This document shows, one piece after another, positions 22,298 to 33,277 of a stretch of DNA of 64,000 nt. The notes beneath the pieces were generated by a model that saw only the letters and a program-made list of their open reading frames with translations, searched no databases and had not been told where the DNA came from. The position numbers and the translations under genes were made by a program. Position 1 is the first letter of the stretch; each line of letters starts with the position of its first letter. Source of the stretch: Rotaria sordida (Eukaryota; Rotifera; Eurotatoria; Philodinida; Philodinidae). The DNA lies in NCBI GenBank assembly GCA_905250125.1, contig CAJNOL010000366.1:61041-125040 (forward strand). The letters are read 5' to 3'.

Positions 22298-22585
22298 GTT
22301 GATGTTGTTGTAATGTTTCTAAGACAAGTATGAATGTGAAATCATTCACAATAGAATATTTCATACCAATTTCTAAAATACGTTGTTTATTTTTTTCTGA
22401 AAATGCAGTTGATTCAATTAACCTTTGTTTCGCATATAAGCGACGCAATAATCCATAATTTTCAGATGTGAAATCTGCTTTATCTATTGTTAGTTCTCTA
22501 CGATGTATTTGATTGGAGATAGAAAAATTAATAGAAATTTTAGCTGAAATTGTTGATGCCAGTTTTCCGACGAGTATGAATCTTT
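22298..22585 (-). pseudogene. Exon fragment of a VWA/ITIH-like protein, cut by mobile unit 1
   Basis: Reverse-strand sequence after a TTATTTAAG acceptor reads [11 protein letters not shown], then [20 protein letters not shown] and [20 protein letters not shown]. This resembles the region after the von Willebrand A domain in inter-alpha-trypsin-inhibitor-heavy-chain-like and VWA5-type proteins, where a helix (LLxxxxxxEKNKxxILELxxKYxxV) precedes a TSxxVLE strand. The frame ends at ETLQQHQR, where the hairpin unit begins. The upstream VWA domain was not found nearby. Function is not assigned beyond family resemblance. Confidence 0.45.
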
Positions 22586-22599
22586 CTTAAATAATCGAA

Positions 22600-25500
22600 T
22601 GACTCGAATAAATATCATGAACATTAGCATTATTGATAATATCTGTATTATAGTTCAAGATACAATGCAAATAGTTTTCTTATCACATTCTAACGTTGAG
22701 CAAATGGAATCATGTATTAACATGCGCAAATAATCAGACATTTCGCTCAATTTGTACTAGATTTTCGAACTTTTTATGATAATAGCTTGATATCTTAGTG
22801 AAAATGTAATGAAATGTAAGGAAGCATATTATATCTTGAACTATAGATCTGAAGTTCCTCCATCTAAATCAGAGGTCAAAATCAAAATTTCATCTAGATG
22901 ACAAGTCATTTTCATCCTTTATTTTGTATGTTTTTTGAAGATGATCAGTTTTATAAGGATTTCGTCTTATACATTATCGGAAGAAAATATATCCCGACTT
23001 CTCCTCTTTCAATTAGTGAAAGCCACAGTTCTCTAACTCTTTCCGTTCTTGAGTTATTCCAAAAATACCCACGGCCATTTAATTTTTGGACAGGCTTTAG
23101 TTCAAATCACATTTACGACTTGGTTGTCAGTACGATAATCTGATATCACGGTCAAATGTTGTGATACTTCTTATAATTTCAATTTCTTTTACTTATTGTG
23201 AGACTTCAAATCATTAGAGTTTTCAAACTCTTGCTTGTTTTCGTCCATATGACACTTTAAATAGTCTTTTGTATGAATCTTAAGATCATGATTTCATCTA
23301 ACTAGGTCTTTACATATGTACCAATGATATAGATGATGACACGCACAATTCAATCTCTTTCTAAGCATCTCAGTATAGATCAATAAAATTTTTTTTGTTA
23401 TTTTAAAGCATCAATTCTGATGCAATATTCGCTCTAGAGTTTGTATATGTGTTTACTGAATATGAGAAAAATGAAGTTTATTGCTGCTAGTTTCGAATAT
23501 TTTTCAAACATATGCTGTGATTTGCACATAAAAATAGTCCATTCAATGTTTCAGATCTCTGTTTGCAAGCTCGAATAAAGGATCAATGAGTGTTAAAATA
23601 TTCAGTCAATAACAGAATTAATATTGAGAAATATCATTTCGAGATTCTTATGAAAACTAATTCACAATGTGAAATATGCATGTTTATTGAAAAAATATTA
23701 TTTTAATCGTCTACAGAACAGAAGAGAAAAAGGAAAGAAATGAAGTTGCGCTTACTTTACCTGTCTGTGCTATTTTTATACTACCCAACTACCAACTGAC
23801 TATTACTCACTCGCTTCAGAACGACAAAAGTAATCATGCACCGTCATATGCAATACCTTAAGAAGGAAAAGACAAAACCAACACCATTGAAGTAGTGAAA
23901 TTGTGGAATCTTATGTTTATTGTGCTTGCATTTTTTCTGACGATGACGATTCAACTTTTGAGTCGTATGAAGACCACGCGGCTTATCTGTAGATAGATAG
24001 TGAAGATTACATTCCTTGAAAAAAAACAACGTTGATTGAATTATATATACCCAACGGAACAAAATTAGAAAAAAATCAACTCTCGTAAGATAATAAAAAA
24101 ACATATTGAAAAAAGTAGCAATTTTTGATTATAAATGTTTTTTTTTCAATCAAAGTTTGTTACAACCTATTATTAAATCGAATATAACTAATTACATGGT
24201 TGATCATATTGTGGAATTAATGAAATATGCAGCAATCGATAACTAATCTTTCCATCGACTAAATTATGTAGCTTTATATTTTGATCTAAATCATGATTGA
24301 ATAATTTCGATCCCTCTCATAGTGAATCAATGATATCTATGACCAAAACATACGTGGCTAATTGATCGGAATATTTGTAGTTGTAGAAGAAGATTAGAGC
24401 TTATTATCTGAAAGAAAAGATCATTCGTAAGATATGAATCCAGTACAATATTTTGGTCATTTTACTAATCTTGAGTAAATATTTTGATCTCATTTTTTTT
24501 CAGAAAAATTTAAAAGAATTTTTTGTGACAGCTGTATACTTTTTTTCTCATAAATATTTCCTTATTGGACTAATTACCTCAATCAAATAATAGTCATCAT
24601 GTTTGCTGATGATGACCGCACATTTATATAACACTATTCAGTTGGATTTATCTTTTTGACAGTTTTATTTAAAAAAATACTACTAATATACATTTGAAAA
24701 ATAGATAGATAATACAGGACTAATAGAAAATTTATGAAGTATCATTTGACACGATTTAAGTCGAAGAAAACAACGTCAATATATCACAACATTTGTTTAT
24801 TATTATCATAGGATATCAATTTGATAAATTTATAAATCATTTAGACATTTAATTGAATTTTTTTAAAATTTTCTAAAAAAATACGTCAGATGAAAATATT
24901 CACTCGAGATTAGTAAAACGATCATAAGATTGTACTGACTTTACGCATTTTGAATCTATATGCAGTTAAAACATGTTCTTATACATGATATTATTTCAAA
25001 CTCATTTGTTACTTTAATGTTAGAATCTTCTTATATTAATGGTGACAATCTAAGCGATTAAAATCAAGTAATATGATTAGGTGGACGTATAGCCTTGTCT
25101 TGAACTAGGATACTGTGTTTGAATCTGATTAACCCTTTACTTTATAGTATCCGTAAGCATACATATTGATAAGTATTATAGATTTTTATAACATAATAGC
25201 AATGTATTAAGATATGGGTGTGATTGTAAAAGTGGTTGTGCGTGATTATTTGATCCCTACCTACACTCAACTATCATTGTTGTTTGACTGTTGGTACGTG
25301 TTGACTCCATCGCTCAATTTTAGTCGAACCAGTCATATCGAAGTTTGTATATAGGTATGAAGCAAAGAGATATGTCCATACTCACTGACACACCTACGCC
25401 CGTAATGATCAACTTCATTGTCCTACTTCTAACGATAATAAACTGACCAACAATAATATTTAGAATGTCTCAATGAATTTTTTATTCATTTATTTAAAGA

Positions 25501-25640
25501 AAAAAAAACTAATCGTGTTTATAATAATGATAGGGTGCTAGAAAAGATAAAAAATGGAAAAACGATAATTCAATGAAAATAGTATTACGAACATGTTATT
25601 AAAGTGTTTAGTCTAGTAAGTCTTATCTTGAAGATACAAA
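22600..25640. other. Gene-poor AT-rich region
   Basis: About 3 kb with no recognised coding, RNA or transposon feature on either strand, apart from a degenerate GTGTGG-type stretch at 25214-25270. Short open frames have hydrophobic AT-driven composition and no motif. Confidence 0.45.
25214..25270. repeat. Degenerate GTGTGG-type inverted pair
   Basis: ATGGGTGTGATTGTAAAAGT followed by GATCCCTACCTACACTCAAC. It is weakly conserved relative to the other members. Confidence 0.4.
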
Positions 25641-26960
25641 TTGACACCAGTCTTTCAAATGTTTTCCAACTTCTGTCATAAAATCTGCTTATATCATCGT
25701 TACATGATTTCCTGGCACATTTATCAATACAAAATTAGTTGAAGATTTCACAACATGCAATCAATCTAGATATAATGATTGATGAGGTGTTTTCGGATGT
25801 GTACCTTGTTCTTCTGAACTAAAAAGAACAATGGTATCAGGATACATATGAATAGATATACTTTTATGATAAGCACGTATAGCAATATTGTTGGATAATC
25901 AAGTAGACAATAAAGAAGTAGTTAGACGTAGTTGAATTTTTGATAGTAAATAAGTTTTAGCTAATGCAATCATTTCTATGGCATTAAATGCTTTTCGTAA
26001 TTCGTTCGCAATAGATTTATACGATGAATCATTTGATGTATGATGGATAATATAATCTAATATATCTGCTTCATCTAGTGCATCTTCATTTTGACTGGGC
26101 ATCATTTCTAGTGTAGAAGAATCCAATAGAAACAATACAACAACAGTATAATGAACGAAGTCATTCATTAATTGAGACAACATTTCATAAGCAACTAATC
26201 CACCAAGCAAAAATGGTACATGAGTAGCTCTTGAACGATTAGAACGATAATGATTATAGTATATCATGAAAGGACTTTTCGCACCCATTAATATTTTTCA
26301 ATAATCCTTGGCTATGTCAACGACGGATGTATGTTGTTGTACCATCCCGTCTAAACTTGATGATCGAAATCCCATAATTAGTTGATCGGGACATAAATGA
26401 GATGAAAGAGTGTGATATGAATAAATTTCATCATTTATAAGATGTGTCAATACTAATGGTAAAATTTGGCCAGCAAGATCACCTTCTTGTAGGACGTAGA
26501 ACGTAGAACGATTTATAGGACATAGATATACTAGAATCTGAAGAAGACTCTTGAATATCCATATGCCAAACAACTGAATTTTTCGATTGCTGCTATTTTT
26601 CTATATTTGTAGGGCAATTATTCAATGTTAGAATCAATTTAGTTAATTTCATTACAGTTTTGTAATTCAATAATGTATTTAGTTTTAGTTCTTACTCTAC
26701 TGATACAGGGAATGTAGTATTCAGCACAATGATCAATTGTATTGCAGATATCGAATCACCGCCAAGAATCAAGAAGTTGAATTTAGAACAATAGGAAAAG
26801 ATAGGTCCACCTAGAACCGAGCTAAAACAACGAATAACTTCATGGAATACAGTCGTATCTACAACAGTTGTTTCAGGTCCTATAACATGATTCACAGCAA
26901 GAGATCGTGGAAATTTATGTGTTGACGGAAAAATCTTAGTTGATTGTTCAGAGAGTGGTG
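25641..26960 (-). pseudogene. NRPS C-terminal fragment: PCP plus thioesterase, decayed
   Basis: The peptidyl-carrier motif LGGDSISAIQLI (phosphopantetheine Ser in GGDS) lies near 26720-26780. It is followed by a type-I thioesterase: CHxxEGDxAGQI-like start, YSYHTLSSHL, SSSLDGMVQQHTSVVDIA, GGLVAYEM, LLDSS and VPGNHVTMI with the catalytic His. Decay is clear. The nucleophile elbow G-x-S-x-G is missing, the sequence going from FLL straight to GGLVAYEM. In-frame stops occur near the 3' end (YLD*LHVV, MI*ADF), and frames shift between segments. NRPS genes in bdelloids are thought to be horizontally acquired. No adenylation or condensation domain is present here. The 5' side is cut by unit 2 and a piggyBac-type insertion. 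Confidence 0.75.
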
Positions 26961-26976
26961 TTCGTGGCTTATTTAA

Positions 26977-27601
26977 CCCTTTGAGGACCGATGGCTCATT
27001 TTTTGACCACTTATTTTTCAGTAAAGTGTTTATTTCACATTAAACTATTAAATATATTAGGTCATTAAGATCATAAACAATGGCATTTGTCATCTCAGGC
27101 TTTTCTTTCTTTTCTTCTCTCATATAACTTCTCTTCAAATATCCTTTGTGATTCCTGCTAAGGTACAGTGATGTCATAATTTCTCTCTTTTCCTTTGATC
27201 TTTTGTTTTTCGAGAATATTCTCACTCTATATTGGCTATATATACTCCCGTTCTCGTTGACAAATTTACATTGTTCTTGAATTTGCAAAGTATACCATTT
27301 CTCTTTGGAACTTGTACTCTTTATTTCATTTCATACCGTTTTAGAATTAATTTTGACAATGAAATGCATTTGCCTATGAAAGGAAAAAGAAGAAGTTATG
27401 CTTATTTTGGCATCAAGGAAGTAGATTTTCGATCAAACATCGAGTGCTTTACTTGCAAATTGCCATTTTGTTTAAAAGATGAAAAGATTATGTTTTTTTT
27501 GATCATCATAACAATTTTATGTAGCCATTTTGAGTTACAATAAAATAAGAAGGTTGAAAAATGTTTTTTTTTTCGACCGAAAAAATTCGGTCCTCAAAGG
27601 G
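26977..27601. mobile_element. piggyBac-type non-autonomous element (625 bp) with TTAA duplications
   Basis: The termini CCCTTTGAGGACCGA and TCGGTCCTCAAAGGG are perfect 15-bp inverted repeats. They are flanked by TTAA on both sides (26973-26976 and 27602-27605), the diagnostic piggyBac target. Internal open frames are short and show no DDD transposase motif. It inserted exactly at the junction between the NRPS remnant and the left flank of nuclease unit 2, so it is younger than that junction. Confidence 0.85.
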
Positions 27602-27619
27602 TTAAATCGTCCAATTTTG

Positions 27620-27670
27620 ACTTCTTCTTCATCAATATATGTCCGTAGTGGGGTTGATGAAGAAGAAGAA
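27620..27670. repeat. Hairpin repeat, 5' side of nuclease gene 2
   Basis: Arms CTTCTTCTTCATCAA and TTGATGAAGAAGAAG flank the loop TATATGTCCGTAGTGGGG. The arms are perfect inverted repeats. Confidence 0.85.
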
Positions 27671-27870
27671 TGTGTTTTCCAGTAAAGATGAGAAACATGT
27701 TGTTGCGGCGGTACGGCGTTTTTTGAAGTGATTATTAATTAACTTCGTTCAAATTAATAGTTTACGATCGCTGAAATAAATAGCGGGTGATAATTGTGAG
27801 TGAGTAATTGATAGAAAACGGTATTAATGAAGAATTTTGTATAAATTGAACACTTTTTGTATGTTCTACA

Positions 27871-28048
27871 TAGTGGCGGAGCCAGGGTGGAGCTGGGGGG
27901 AGGGGCTCAGCCCCCCTCCCCCCAGAAACTTTTGAGCCCCTCCCAGAAAAATTTTGAAACCATGTATTTTATTTGCTAACCGGAGCTCAAAGGTCCCTCA
28001 GAGGGGGTTGAGCCCCCCCCCCAGCTCAAAATCCTGGCTCCGCCACTA
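27871..28048. mobile_element. hAT-type MITE (178 bp), 8-bp target duplication GTTCTACA
   Basis: The ends TAGTGGCGGAGCCAGG and CCTGGCTCCGCCACTA are inverted, with GTTCTACA at 27863-27870 and 28049-28056. An 8-bp duplication with TAG-type ends fits the hAT superfamily. The interior is rich in C and G runs (AGCCCCCCTCCCCCCAG). Confidence 0.85.
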
Positions 28049-28115
28049 GTTCTACATATTATTCACTTACGTTGGCACTTCATCTTCTACGATTTTCATT
28101 TACTATAATTATATC

Positions 28116-28957
28116 ATGTCATTGCTACCGCGCAAAAGATTCTGCTCAGGCAACCAACAACAACTAATCCCCAATTCACAGGCATTTCTTAATTCGCTAT
28201 CAATTTCTGACGCCGAAGCTTGGAAAGAAGAAATTATACAGTCATTCAATTGTATACCATTTATCAACCATCGTAATCTCCCGCAAACACTTACTCCAGA
28301 GCAACTTATGGCCTTGAAGAGCAATTCAGAACACGACGGTGAGAAATTCTTTTATAAATCTAAAAATGATTCATAATCTTTCTATTTTAGGAACATTTTT
28401 TAAGGAGTGGATGGAATGTACAGTCAAACCAGAAGATATTACAAATCCTCCACAACATCATCCAAAGGTTGGCATTAATCTCGATCATCCCTACTGGCAA
28501 TTCATATCAAAAGCAGCAACTTATTTTTCTCAATCAAACTCTGTCAAAACCATTTCCATCTTCTTACACCACATAGTTGCAAAATCAACCATGAAGTTCC
28601 TTCCATTATTGTCCATCTATGGTGGAGATGCTCAAGGTATGCTTTTTATTTCACATAGAAATTAGTCCTAAATATCTTCAACTATTTATAGGTTCACATT
28701 TATGCGACACATGGGGATGTCTATCCGACAAACATATACGCATCGAATCCAGAGAAACCAACCAATCCAGAAAACTCTGCTTTGGCATTATCCTCCAAAT
28801 TCATCGCAACAATGCCGGCGTAGACCGCATCACATACATCAAACCTTGCAAGCACGGCCGGGACCGAAAAGCAACACTTAAAGAACAACTCAATAACAGC
28901 TGCCGTAAAATTTGCGCATCAATTGTAACGGACAACAACGTAAAGAACCATAAATAA
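28116..28957 (+). CDS. His-Me finger (I-PpoI-like) nuclease, 244 aa, three exons
   Basis: Exons 28116-28338, 28391-28636 and 28692-28957; both introns (52 and 55 bp) are phase 1. The C-terminal domain reads SHLCDTWGCLSDKHIRIESR, then ETNQSRKLC. Taking C161 as the I-PpoI C100 equivalent, the matches are H159 (catalytic base), C166 (+5), H171 (+10), N180 (+19, metal) and C186 (+25), all at the I-PpoI spacings. C209, H211 and C227 complete the second zinc site with a longer loop; C84 in EWMECT may be the distal first-site ligand. This predicts a Mg2+-dependent double-strand DNA endonuclease with two structural zincs. The N-terminal 75 residues are unrecognised. The frame is intact. Context (hairpin flanks, adjacent broken genes) suggests a mobile or homing-type function rather than host housekeeping. 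Confidence 0.8.
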
Positions 28958-29109
28958 CCTTTTTTTATCCTTACATTCTTTTTTTTGTCAATAAATTTTT
29001 CTCTTCACTTTTGTTAATCAAAACATTTTCTATTTAAAAAAAACAAACTTTTTTTACCTTTACAAGAAGCAAACTTTAGTTTCACTTTTCTGCAAAACAG
29101 ACAACATAT

Positions 29110-29157
29110 CTCTTCTTCATCAACGTATGTCCGAAGTGGGGTTGATGACGAAGAAGT
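29110..29157. repeat. Hairpin repeat, 3' side of nuclease gene 2, loop flipped versus flank
   Basis: TCTTCTTCATCAAC, loop GTATGTCCGAAGTGGGG, then TTGATGACGAAGAAG, followed by TCAAAATCGGATGATTTATC. With this flank orientation the 20454 copy has the opposite loop strand. Confidence 0.8.
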
Positions 29158-29278
29158 CAAAATCGGATGATTTATCTTAAAACAACTAGTTGACAATGAA
29201 CTATCAAAGTCGCTGCACTAGATGTAGAATTAAATTCCATAGCTCTTGACATCATCATGAGATTTGTATTACGATAAG

Positions 29279-29331
29279 GTGCGGGTGTGGGTGTACTATA
29301 TCTCTTTATCTGCACCCACACCCACACCCTG
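29279..29331. repeat. Interstitial GTGTGG/CCACAC inverted pair
   Basis: GTGCGGGTGTGGGTGTAC, a 16-bp AT-rich spacer, then TGCACCCACACCCACACCC. Confidence 0.8.
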
Positions 29332-30833
29332 ATCATCTCGTCATCTTTTAACTTTATCAAACAATGACTTATGTTGAATAAGATCATAAATAAACTATTG
29401 ATAAATTATTCCTTTGTATTGTACATTTGGTTCTAATCTTTTTTTAATGTTTTAATAATCTCGTAGTCTAGTAATAGGTTTATATTCTCTACAGACATTT
29501 TCTTTCTTTCTTTTTTTTGAGAGATAGAATGTTCGACCCCAATGAAGAATTTCTTCAATTAAAATTGGTTAAAATCTGAAAACACTATGGTCATAATCAA
29601 AGTTTCAAGTCATATTATTCTGCTATGAAATCAAAATTAATATTTGTTAACATCGAATTTTAATTTTGATTTCAATGCATATAACTTTGATTATAATTGT
29701 GAATAAAGTCCATGAAAGTAAATTGTAGACAGATGATAAGTAAAAACTTTGATTTTCAGGCATAAATCATTGGTTGATAACCGTAAGAAGGAATTTTGTC
29801 TAACGAAATAAAATCTTTTAGAAGTATAATTTTCTCTATCGAATAAGATCTATTAGGTCAAGAGAAAGTCTAGAATGGATCATATTATTGAAATTTCCTT
29901 CTTAAGTTATATCTATTTTTCTAATTTTGTGACTTATATTAAGGGGCACTGTAAAGAAAGTAAATGTTTGAATGTCCATCAGAAATTTTGTACCCAAAAG
30001 AATCTCAATCTTGCTACAATGGACTGAAAGTCTAAGGCAAATTGTATTTTTGTGTCACTCTATATATAAAGCTCTTAAAAAGCGACACTTCTTCAGCTCT
30101 CAATAGAAGGAAAAAAGAAATCCTAATTTAGAGAGTGTTGTAACTCGATATGAGATCATTTGCTTTCACTGAGACTTTTATCACATTATAGCAACATTGC
30201 ACAGCGAGCAACTTTTGCATAGCAAGCAGACATGTGAATTTTGTATTCGGAAACAGGTTTCTCTCGCTCAGAAGTGATTACATATCACTTAGAAAACCAT
30301 TCATATGAAAATAAATCATTTTCTGAAAAAAAATTCTTTCTTAGAAAATATATTGTACTGCACATTATCCAGGGGGACCACGGCTTTTTGCTTATGCATA
30401 CAGTAAAAATACAATATCTCGGCAGTAATAAGCTAGCAGCACGAATTTTCTACAGAGTATTCATAGATCATTAGGGTCTACATGATGCACATACGCTCGA
30501 CTCAAAAGCGGTGTGACACTTGGGAATGTTCCCTCGTGAGTAGAGAACTAGATGTAATATTCTGAATCTACAGACTTATTAGCTAGAAAAATAGTTTATA
30601 TGAATTCTTAGTTATTTCGAAATTGTCATAACAATATTAAAATAGTTAAGAACTCATTTACAATTCTTTTTAGCAAAATAAGTCTATTAGTTTGGAATAT
30701 TTCTTCTACCCATTCACTCACGCAAAAACTATTTGAGAAGCTTCTTTCAATTGCATGACTTTTTTGTCCGTAGACACAACACAATACCCTAATAAAAACT
30801 GTAAAAACATTTGAGTTTCTATTGAGATATGAC

Positions 30834-31250
30834 GAAGCTATCGTATTTTTCATATATCTCTTTTCAGGAGGTCCTGTAGTGTCACAAGTTTTTGGAAAAT
30901 CAAATTTTCGAATTTTGATCTGAACTTTTTTTAATGCATAGAGACCGTAATTAGACAAGCTTTGATGAAAATTTTAGAAGCTTTTATCACAATCTCTTTC
31001 AGATATAAAGCTTTCCTAAACGAAAACGTATTTCATACACTATCTATGGAAAAGAACTTTATTCTAGAAGTTCTAAATCTTGGAGAGACTTTTCAAAAAA
31101 CTTCTGAAATTTTTATCAAAGCTTGCCTAATTACAGTCTCTATATATAAAAAAGTTCAAGTCAGAATTCGAAAATTTGATTTTTCCAAAATTTCATGGTG
31201 CTATAGGACCTCCAGAAAAGCGATATATGAAAAATTCGATAGCTACTAAG
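30834..31250. repeat. Imperfect inverted repeat, about 140-bp arms
   Basis: The left arm begins GAAGCTATCGTATTTTTCAT and the right arm is its complement ending AATTCGATAGCTAC. Matches continue through GGAGGTCCTGTAG/CTATAGGACCTCC and ACAAGCTTTGATGAAAATTT/AAATTTTTATCAAAGCTTG. The spacer is about 140 bp. It is probably a non-autonomous transposon or part of one. Confidence 0.7.
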
Positions 31251-31292
31251 GCAGACAAACCACGAACAAAACACATAAAAATGTATTAAAAT

Positions 31293-31498
31293 TTTAACGA
31301 AAAAAGAAATGTAAAAAGCGCACATTTTTATGGTTTTTTGTCATTAAATGTTTGTCAATGCGTTTACTTTCGTTTAAATCTGTAACGGATTTTAACGCGT
31401 TAAAGTTTTTAACAAAATAAAACATATTGATAAGCTTTAATGGAAAAACACAATAAAAATGCGCGCTTTTTACGATTTTTTTTGTTAAAATTGGACTC
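31293..31498. repeat. Imperfect inverted repeat adjacent to the previous one
   Basis: AATTTTAACGAAAAAAGAAA plus GTAAAAAGCGCACATTTTTA on the left is matched by AAAAATGCGCGCTTTTTACG plus TTTTTTTGTTAAAATT on the right. Confidence 0.65.
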
Positions 31499-33277
31499 AT
31501 TATTACACGTTTTTCTGAGTGGTTTGTTTAACTGGGAAGCCAAACTTATTTTTTTTGTCTTTATAAGCAACATAATGCTTTCATTTTTTTTGCATAGAAT
31601 AACTTCGATTCATTATACCATTATTCTTCTCGTCAGCGCAGAAGATTTCGAAAAAATACAGTGAGCAAACGTAAGTCTTTTAAAATTGTATTCTCTTTAT
31701 AAGACCTTTTCTATTATCAGCATCCAGCGGATTTTTCTATCCTTAATTAGTGCGAATAAGCTTGTGTAACCAAGACTAACATTCTCTGAAATTTTAGTTG
31801 AAATCGGACGAAAAATACAAAATTGGTTTCTAAGAGGGCCCCTTAAGCGTTACGTGAACTAAGTCATGAGCAAAATATGGTCCACCTGTGTCCAAAACCT
31901 GTACACTACACGATGGGAACGTGAAAATGAGAAATAGGATATTTTAATACTATTAAGGTTTTCACAATGTTTAATGGATTTCCGACACTTTTTCTTCTAA
32001 AACTCAACGGTTTCTGGTAATTCGCAAAGCTCAGAAAGGTCTTGAAATATGCTTGGAAACCACACTGGTTGTTTGTCATGTGCTTTCAATGTTTCAGATT
32101 CCCGAAATTCCAAATAGGTTTTTGGAGAAAAAAAGTCGAAAACCGAAAGGTTTCTGAGAACGTTTTTCAAAATAAGAATAGTTTCTGAGGATACTTTTTG
32201 CTCTCGAAAATAATGTTAGGGTTTCTGAGAATACTGTTGAAGATTTTCGAATCTGAATTCTCGAAAATCCAACTGTTTCGGGGGCTCTGGAACTCATCAG
32301 GTATTTCCAGTAATTCAGCATTGACTCGAAATCTCTCCGGATACGTTTATACGTTTCCGAAAGGGTTTTCGAAGAGATTTCGATTTCTGGGGAAATCTTT
32401 TTTTATTAGAGTGTGTAACTGTTTTCCAAGGTAGGCGATCTCTTACGTATTTCGTTTGACTTTAAAATTGGTATTATTATTTTGAACATTGAATTAATCG
32501 ACGAATAAGCCCGTTGTAAAGATTCATTATACCTACATTAGCATTTCTCAACACCCTATCACATTTATATCGACAATCTCGCAAACTCTGATATTGGATA
32601 TTTTTGAAAGTTATGGATCGATCAATTGAGACACTTTATGTTGGTCTTTTGATGACTGGCAAATCAATTTATCATTGTCTGTCATAGTTTATGTCCTCAA
32701 TAGAAATTTTTATATGCACAAATATAAACTTTTACACTATTTAAAATACTAAGAAATATATTAGAACCAGTTAAAGTGCGAAGAAAGCTTTGAAATGTTT
32801 TAGAACAGTCGAAATCTTGTTGTTGATACCTGTAATGGAAGATGGCTGGTCACTATGGTCTGTAATGAGGAGGAGGGAAAGAAGCCGCGAAACTTCGACT
32901 TCAAACTTCCATTCACTATTTTCTTCGAAAATATATATGAGTTCCTCAATATTGATGTTCATAAGATAGAGGTACATTAAATAAAAAAGAAAATTTTTTT
33001 TTTCATGACTACCTTGTCTTTCATTTTCTTGAGGTAGCTCACAAAAAGATTTTACCGTCATGGATGCAAAAAAAGGAATAGGGCAGGATTTTTCGCATAT
33101 ATCGTTTCCTGTATCATTCTCATATTTAACAGCATCGCGTGTCGAAGTGTTGTTACTGATAAGAAAGAACATTGATCAACATACTCTGTTAGTATGCTAG
33201 CTATATGTCTATTTGACTCCCACAGAAAGAAATCTTCCTTTATTCTTTAATTTCTGTTTGTTATTTAAATAATATAG

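Larger units (their letters stand above)
27602..29260. mobile_element. Putative nuclease-bearing mobile unit 2, hairpin-flanked
   Basis: The His-Me nuclease gene at 28116-28957 lies between hairpin repeats at 27620-27670 and 29110-29157. Outer flanks are inverted: ATCGTCCAATTTTGACTTC on the left versus AGTCAAAATCGGATGATTTA on the right. Right of the 3' hairpin the longer repeated unit continues (GCACTAGATGTAGAATTAAAT). A hAT-type MITE has inserted between the 5' hairpin and the gene. The outer right boundary is approximate. Confidence 0.5.
29332..33277. other. Repeat-rich region without recognised genes
   Basis: About 4 kb with no coding feature that I can support. It contains two imperfect palindromes (30834-31250 and 31293-31498) and a possible composite element bounded by TTAAGGGGC near 29941 and GGGCCCCTTAA near 31847. 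The 32771-33172 minus frame has no recognisable motif. Confidence 0.45.

Noticed and set aside
22898-23143. 81-codon plus-strand frame
   Set aside because: No recognisable motif, no splice context, AT-driven composition.
25075-25140. tRNA-like stretch with a B-box-like GTTTGAATC
   Set aside because: No acceptor stem or anticodon arm could be paired; no cloverleaf.
27040-27543. Possible transposase frames inside the piggyBac-type element
   Set aside because: Each is about 100 codons or less, without the DDD catalytic pattern or a Cys-rich C-terminus, so the element is non-autonomous.
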